DNA from: Saccoglossus kowalevskii
Lineage: Eukaryota > Hemichordata > Enteropneusta > Harrimaniidae
Length of the DNA: 19,255 nucleotides
Assembly (NCBI RefSeq): GCF_000003605.2
Contig: NW_003128370.1
Location: 610,074-629,328, forward strand
Direction of reading: 5' to 3'
The notes beneath the pieces are model-generated. The model did not search any database, was not told the DNA's origin, and saw only the letters and a program-made list of their open reading frames with translations. Shown piece after piece: positions 9,638 to 18,600 of the stretch; positions within the stretch are counted from its first letter, which is position 1; each line of letters starts with the position of its first letter. The translations under genes were made by a program, and so were the position numbers.

Positions 9638-12600
9638 CTGTAGGAAAAGTTAAATTGAAAGATTAATTTCCAAGTGTTGTTATTATTATGTGTATTATAT
9701 TCATAATGATTGTCATAATTATGTGATCTATCATAAATATTCCTGATGCTCATATTTAATGAACATTTGTTATAATGGTACATTTGCGTACAAAGCAACC
9801 GACACCTTGAAATTGTAATTTTCAATCCATGCGTTTGGACTCAAATATATTTATATTTTGAATTTATCACTTATTAACTGAAATTGGCAATTGACCTAGT
9901 TGGCGTATACAAATATATGCAATTATATTATTACCAATCAACAAAACATGAATGTCACGTAGTTATGACAACATTCGTTTCCGATATTCAAGATTCAAGT
10001 AATTAGGTTCACTGTTAAAGTTATAAATATATGCCAACCTTGTAGCCGTGATGACGTTTATTTTAAAATTTCTAACGTGGCACAAACGTTGTATCTGTGT
10101 TGAAAGCCAATCACTTTTACGACATCAGAATATTGGGAACTGGCAACTTACTTGACGATTTAACTGGATTCGGGTTCGCCTCAGGAGGTAGCAGTTCATC
10201 ACAATATGTTCCCTCTGACAATACATCGTCTATTGCAATATCTCCATAATCTCCATCACCTCGGATCACTTCAATGAGATGCTATGAGAAGTATATTATG
10301 ATACATAACGCCATGCCTTCACGATCTTGTGATGCACATGGCTAGATTTATATTGCCTAACAATAATGCGATGTGTACAATTATAGTATTTTACTTACAG
10401 CAATAGCTGCTCCTCCACTAATGGGATTTTTCCATCCAACACGTGCTTTTTTCCACTCGTCTTTTTTATTTTGCTGTCCTTCGAGCCGCCACACCAGAAT
10501 TTCATCATCTCCGTCTTGTAGCAACAGACGCAATTCGCCAACATGCTCGCCATACATGTGATACCAAAATGTTATGCATTTATTTTGAACGAAGAGTGTT
10601 CTCGACTCCAATACCGCCCTGTCACCTTTTGATCCACCAGATACATCACATAGTGCATATTTTCCTATTGATACCAATGCAAGGGTTTGTGGTAAGAAGA
10701 TTCGAGCCTTATAAAATGCCCTCACTGTCATACGAATTTGTCGTGTAACAAAATATTACAGGCCAAACATATGGCGAATGATCCCACTGCACGGAAAGTT
10801 TCATATTCGGCAAGTGAACATTACTACTCGAGCTTAATAAATTTGGTACACTTGGGTCACAAATGTGCTATCCTGGTTATTCCATATATCCGTTTCGCTG
10901 CTCCTAAACACTAACAACTAATAGAGTGTACAAGATATCATAGAACGGCTCATTTGCATACAAGATCCTCGTTCACGAATTACCGTTCACCTATTGCGAT
11001 TAGGAAATATATTTGTTTTGGAATGTATCACAAATTCGTTCAGCAGACGATTTCAAGACATATTCAAAAAACCATAATGTCCAATAATTTGATAAATATT
11101 GTGTAAAAACCATATATTAAGATATTGACGTGTGTTGGGATAGTCAGCCATAATGTAAAAATCATAATATAACACATTACGTACCTTGCGCTGTTCCTTG
11201 AGTGTGGTCTATGTCAGGGCCAGTCATACCATATCTATGTTCCCCTGATCCTATTACCCAATCGAATTCATCGCGTAGGCCGTTGCGATCATTAAACCAC
11301 TGACCAAACCCGTCATCGAAATCGATATCAACTGTGCAGAAATTCAGATAATTAGTTAAATAGGTCATGATATGATAGGTTATGATATTTCACAGCTGTC
11401 ATCAGTGATTATGTATTTATATAGACATGTATACAGACACTTGTTAGCACATCCTCAATAACGTCTAGTCTTCCAAGAATATATTTCACTAGATTTCCTA
11501 ACCGTAGGTTTTAATAAAAACATATTGCTAGCATTAAACAGTTTCTGCACATTCTAATGTCATGTAGCGTCATCAGTATACTGGAAGAAAAGTATAGCGA
11601 CCTTTATTTTGAAATGATTCATTTCCTATTTCGAGAAACCAGTTGTCAGAAGATCGAATATAGTGACTTGTGACCACTAATTGAAATACAACAATACAAT
11701 TTCCTCGTGTTAACACCAATATGGTCATATGACCATCAAAACCTTGATAATTCTCTTCTTTTATACAAGCAGATGAAAAAAACAGAAGAATCAAAAGTAA
11801 CTTTCCAGCAGTAACAATGGACCTAAAAAAGAGTTTTAATTGATCAATGCAGGGCCTTCTTTAAGACGTGGAAAATGGTGGATATTTTTACAGGTTCAGC
11901 ATGCAACTAAAACGCCAGGATACACCTTGGTCACAACAAACGATTTTACGTTGTGAATAATGGGGATATCTATTTGTTCATAACTTTAGGTATTACTGTT
12001 TTAGTAATTAATCACATGTACAGTTATAATTGGTATCCTGTTGGAACCCTACGTGATTACGAAGTTCTACTAGGTGAACTATTTCTGCAGATTGTAATAA
12101 TTTATTGAGTATTCAAGTCATATTCGTAATTGATAATCATGATAATAGTGCAATATCCTTATATGTGACGTCATTATGTTCCGCATTTCACCTTAATATG
12201 ACCATCTTGTGACGTCACATTATTGTTGCTTACCATGAGCTGGGCATTTTCCATCATTAACATAATAATCATCTGCGGCCATGTCACCATTGTCGCCGTC
12301 GGCCGCCGTAACAACAATCTGGAACCTCATTCTTGTATTTGGATGCTCATAAAAGTAAATATCAAAGCCAGCTCTTATCCAATTATCTCCGAACACAAAG
12401 TTGTTCTCAGGCACAATAAAGCAACACAACATTGTATACTGTTTCCCGTCATATTCGAACTGTAGAAAGATAGGTCAAAAGTTAATAATGCGTTCTCATT
12501 CATAGACAGTATAATAACTCGTCGCTCTGCAAATGTAGTCATCGTCAATTACAAATTTAAGAGTACCACTTGGAAATGTGATACATGCAGCAGATTATTT

Positions 12601-15600
12601 ATTGTAATGTTGATAGGCTTGACTGGATGATCGATTTATTTTTCTCAAATACTTATGACCCATGCATTATTCTGTTTATGAAAACTATCACTGTGATACA
12701 CATGACTAACTTCTCTATATGCTGTGTACGATCCAGTAATTCCCTGGTGGTGAAGATACCAGTGAAAACATTTACGAATGGAGGCACTGTCCCATGTTAT
12801 ATATGGCGTCCACATCCTTGCTACATCACCTGCGTTTTGCTCACTGGAATCGACGTAGATGTAGTGTCCTTTTGTAATAAATCAAATTATTAGTTTTGTA
12901 TTTTGGTGTGATTTATCCGAGATACACTATAACTAATATAATTCGTCAGTAGAATTTGCACATATTTACCATATTCAGTATTAGTAGTGTGGTCGACTGA
13001 GGGCCCGGTTCCTATCGATGAAGTTGCTCCATTAGTTCTCTTGAAATCAAAGTCGTCATTTTTGTCTTGTTTAAAGTCGCACCAATGTTCTTGTTCAAAA
13101 TCGCACACAATAGAGTGGTATGCTGTGGAAAGGGCATAGAAGTCGATGCTCTCACTAGTTCAATATAATTTCAACGCAAATGAGACCGAGAGCACCATGA
13201 ATAGTGTATCTTTCTTTCCTGTCACAGCGTCCAGTGTTCTAAATGCTATGGCTACACGGGAGTCAATTTGAGGGGCAAAAGCAGGTTTCGTTGCTCTCGC
13301 TCTCAACGAGGTTTTAGCGCCATTTGCACTATTAGCACTATTTTATCCATAAAAAATCCCATTTTCTCACAGCATGAGTTGGTAGCCTCATACATTGCAC
13401 TATTTTGATTAAATTGAATGTAAAATATACATATCCTATTGTACACATATATGTGAAGTAAACATTAAATCATATTTGTTAACGATAGAATTATTAGTAA
13501 TAATTGATGCGTACGTGCAAGTCGGCATTCAGTATCATAAACACGAATGTCATCAATTGATATATCACCATGTGTAGTGCTTCCTCTACGGCCTTCAAAA
13601 ACAAGCTGAAAGTAATAGTATGCGATATCCATATTATAATACAACTGACATGGTCACTTTCTAAATATGGCATGATACTCTTGCAAGTGACAAAATCCCA
13701 TAGCGTGTTTTTATGAAGGTCCAAGTCTGTTTTGACCCTATTGTTTTTATTTTTCCGTTGTTCTTTTTTTCTTCAAACTATCTTGAGAAAACCACTGAAC
13801 GGAATAGTCTGAACTTTTCTATAATGATAGACCCTAATGTGACGTGGTTTACTTGATTTTCAAAATTATGTTTGGTCAATTGTTTCAGTAACAATCTTGA
13901 ATCGAAATTACACCGGAAGTGGCACGGATTCTGAATGTTTTCTCGTAGTTTTATTGGTATATTCGCTACATATTTCGCAAATAAAAACTGTAGGTCTCAC
14001 GTGACAACTTTCGTCCGTTCACAGCGCTTTTGTAAATATCAATGCAAAATATTTATAGAAAAAAGTTTCCGCTAGCATCATAGGTAAGAGTCTACGAGCT
14101 TTTATCGACATATTGATTTCAAAGACTGTAGCTAATAAGGTTACATCACAGGCACAGTTATTATCCAACCGACATTCATTTTTTTCCAAGACGCACATTT
14201 GATATCCAATCCATGTCTGGATATATTTGGGGGTTTCAAGATCGGCGTAGTATTTCTAATTCATTTTGACGAACCACATGACGAACTAAAATACAATCGG
14301 GAAATAGTTGTTCTAAATATATCAATCCAACTCGAAAAACTCATAAAATACTTATATGTAAGTATTTTAGAGACAACTGGAATCTACGGCAAATGCAATA
14401 TTCCGTTTGCGTACCTCAAATATACGATGCAAAATGTTTTATTTCTTGATTCGGGCTCGGTTAGCCAATACAGAGCTAAATACATACATCAACGATATGA
14501 TGCCAGGGGGTTCGATTAAGCACAGCATGCTCTAAACTTGACATCTGCTATATATATATATTTAGTATAATCAAATTAATTAAAAGTGACGTAAATAGTA
14601 TCTGAGATCTTTTGTGTAACAGCTATGACGTTTAAATGTATCAAATCTGCCGAAATATCAAGGCAAGTTATTCTCTAGAGAACCCTTGCTTTGAAGGGCG
14701 GAACTTCGCGACTTTGGCTGTTGTGCAGACTGGATAATTTTGTTGGGGATTGTAGGGTATCGAAGGAGTCAATGGCAGTAATTATTGCACGTTGTACCAA
14801 GGCCAATATTAGAAGAGCGCATTGGATTGTGGTAAAATCAATGTTTATCAACACAAATATATCGCACATGCGCGGCGCGACGACCACCGCCCTTTAATAT
14901 TTCTGGAAGAGACTAGTCAAAGTCTACATGTTCTATAATATACTAAATTAAATAATGTTGGACGGATTTCTATACTGAGATGTATACTGATATGCTATTA
15001 CTACACTGATATACACTCTAGTCAGTGTTATGTTTTGGAATAATATATGTAGATCAAAACAAAGACTATTTTTATTTTAGTGAAAAGATGTATTAAATAA
15101 AACCGGTCATCACAAAATCAGATTGAAATTTAGACTAAAGCATGGAAAACACATTTTAGATAAGCTTCCATATCCAGCTTTCGGAATATGAATACCATGA
15201 CATGGAGAAATATATAAACTCATTTAAAAAGTTTTGTTAAGAATGTGCATCATTAATACATTACCTGGAATGGATCGGTGAAATCTAGTGAAACGTAAGC
15301 ATATAACCAACCATCAATTTCACCACCTTCGTGAACCCAAAGATTCTTCTGAGTGTCAAGGTTTTTCATGAATACAGTTAATGTGTTGACCCGAGTACCA
15401 TACATATGATACCAAAATGAGAGACAGGTCGCAGAAGCAGGGATGGTGGAACTCTCTAGCCACGCCTTGTCATCTGTTGATTGCGAATCAGTCTCCATGT
15501 AGATGTACCAGCCACTACCTTTATAAATAATAAGTATTACAACCAGACAATACATGCAAATTGAAAATACATATAATTCTTACATTTCATTAGTTCATAC

Positions 15601-18600
15601 AGTTTACGATTTTTGGAATATTAAAAATATTAGATTCCCTAAATATTAAGAATATATGATACCAAGTGAGATAAATTATTTATCAAAACATTGTCACACT
15701 GAGAGATATGAACCACGTATCCATCCTGACAACATGAATATAATAAAAACTATAAGGCCTTCCAAGAGCAAAAAACTTCTGATTGATTCTTGGATACGTT
15801 TTTTAACACAATCTGACAATGGTTAATAATCTTTTACCAAATTATCTCCAGAGCAAAAAAAATGTTCCATGGCAACGAGATCCAGATTTCAACCAACCTC
15901 TTACCGATTGATCCTCTTTCTGAAAATGACTTGAGAATAAGTCATTCAGTCATAACTATTTAATTTTTACTACAATTGATGTCACAATGGGCAAGATTAT
16001 TGCTGTTGGCCAGCACTGGCTTTCTAACAAAAACACTATTAATCACTTTTTGTGGGCCATTGCATCCAGTATGGACCCTGTAATTTGGAGTACAATGTAT
16101 GTGTACATTGCTTCGTGTAGTTGGACTGAGGCCAGTCTCGGCATCATCTAGCATCATAGTCTAGAAAATATAGGGCAAAGATAAACTCGGTCAAACTGAT
16201 ATTTTTTGGATAAAGGTGTTAGGATGGTCGAGCAGAAAGTGTACCTGATGTCTAGGTAAGGCGAATGGATTCTTGCATTGATGGTTTGAGAATAGACAAC
16301 CCAGTTCAAGAGTTTAGCTTGTAAATGTCTAATATCATTTCATCTAACTGAACATGTCTAATATTATTTCATCTAACTGGACATGTCTAATATCATTTCA
16401 TCTAACTGGACATGTCTAATATCATTTCATCTAACTGGACATGTCTAATATCATTTCATCTAACTGGACATGTCTAATATCATTTCATCTAACTGGACAT
16501 GTCTAATATCATTTCATCTAACTGGACATGTCTAATATCATTTCATCTAACTGGACATGTCTAATATCATTTCATCTAACTGGACATGTCTAATATCATT
16601 TCATCTAACTGGATATGTCTAATATCATTTCATCTAACTGGATATGTCTAATATCATTACATCTAACTGGACATGTCTAATATGATTTCATCTAACTGGA
16701 CATGTCTAATATCATTTCATCTAACTGGACATGTCTAATATCATTTCATCTAACTGGACATGTCTAATATTATTTCATCTAACTGGACATGTCTAATATC
16801 ATTTCATCTAACTGGACATGTCTAATATCATTTCATCTAACTGGACATGTCTAATATCATTTCATCTAACTGGACATGTATAATATCATTTCATCTAACT
16901 GGACATGTCTAATATCATTTCATCTAACTGGACATGTCTAATATCATTTCATCTAACTGGACATGTCTAATCTCATTTCATCTAACTGGACATGTCTAAT
17001 ATCATCTCATCTAACTGGACATGTCTAATATCATTTCATCTAACTGGACATGTCTAATATCATTTCATCTAACTGGACATGTCTAATCTCATTTCATCTA
17101 ACTGGACATGTCTAATATCATCTCATCTAACTGGACATGTCTAATATCATTTCATCAACATAACGGTTTTTGAAACATTGTTTGCATTACGAGAAATTCC
17201 AAATCATGCTATTGCAAAGTAACATCTCCTTATAATTAGATAGTATCTGACTATTACGAGGTAGTATTTCATTATAACTGGATATTTTTTTACTTCATAT
17301 TACAAAGTTTCGTATATTTGTTTGGTAATTACCATCTCCAATAGTGTGGTCCTCATTTGGTCCAAGTCCAGTGGAGGCTTGTTTACGGATCCAATCAAAA
17401 TCATCTCCAGTCGACTGCGACCATAAACATAACCCAGTTTCAAAATCACAATCATTTGGACTCGGATCTGGACAGGGATTGAATAATACTGTAAATATCT
17501 GACAATTCTTGTGCGTAATATTCTATTATCGACACTGTTGAATTAAGTTATTAAAAACTGAGTGTGATCATTGATATATGTGTGATTAATTATCCAGATA
17601 AGTAGGAATTACAGTGAATGTGATGAAAAATTGTTTTGTAAGTTGACATACACATTTAATATGTGGTCAATTTATATTTGGCTTTCAGATTGCTAAAATA
17701 AATAATACATAACATATTTACTCTTCACCTGACATGTTAGTATAGTTATGTAACCATTCTGATTGTTTTTGTATAGTTATGGTACCAGAATGATGCAATA
17801 ATGTTGGCCGTAATCAAGTATGGACTGATTCATAATCAATATATTACAAATTATTATACAGATATACGTTCAAACCTATTGGTGCTGGTGTGCTGGGAGC
17901 GATGGGTGGCGATGCAGGTGCCTCAGCTGTTGAAGGTGTTACATGGCACCAACCAGTCCTAAAATGTATCTCGTCGAATGCCACAAAACCACTTGAACCA
18001 TCCCCTGCGACAACTTCAATGATTACCTATTATTGTATTTATGATACATATCTCAATATTCCGTCTGTGTCTGTGACATATGAATTATATTGTAGAATTC
18101 AGAATAAAAATATATATTTCGCGGGGCGTGATCAGGCCAATGCATTGGTAAGTAATATATTTCTGGAATCTAGCTTTTGCATGTTTGATCACAAATATGT
18201 ATTATTTTTTAGAAGGTGTACGAAAACTCATAACTATGCAGATGTCTTATGTTATTATGTTTACGATTCAACAACATTTGGCTGCACTCTCGCCTATGCA
18301 AAATATATTGCGGTTTGAGTAATGGAAACACAATAAGCAGAGATACTGTAGACCAATCACGTTTGTCGACATATAATTGATACATAAATAATACGGGTAT
18401 TACCGTATGTATGACTGTACTAACAACAGGCACAGTTGCGAATGTCCATTCATCTGTGGGATCGGCATTTACAACGAAATATAATTGTTTTCCTGGAAAT
18501 GTTGTGCCATAGTCCACATACAAATTTAGTGTACCATATGAGCCAGAAGTGTAGTACCTGAATGCACGAATTGAATACATCAAAACTGTCAGGTATATGT

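Larger units (their letters stand above)
11332..12233 (-). other. Gene 1 intron between MAM-d and MAM-e (902 nt)
   Basis: Phase-1 intron separating two whole domains. It contains the CRE inverted repeat next to its donor and the exon-like frame at 11822-11573; otherwise AT-rich with nothing recognisable. Confidence 0.8.
13606..15264 (-). other. Gene 1 intron in MAM-c (1659 nt)
   Basis: Phase-0 intron. It holds a hairpin at 14345-14368, a GC-rich island at 14694-14894 and a CACGTG at 13998-14003. A plus-strand open frame at 14199-14519 resembles no family and is probably chance. Confidence 0.8.

Noticed and set aside
14199-14519. Plus-strand frame of 106 codons inside a gene 1 intron
   Set aside because: No family resemblance; one chance frame of this length is expected in about 19 kb read in six frames.
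16325-17156. CRISPR array or coding repeat
   Set aside because: There are no unique spacers: the repeat is directly tandem. The 29-bp unit contains stops and is not a multiple of three.
17890-18318. Plus-strand open frame of 142 codons
   Set aside because: Its first part is the antisense of the MAM-b C-terminal/linker exon, whose splice phases and domain match are convincing; the rest is intron antisense with no domain.
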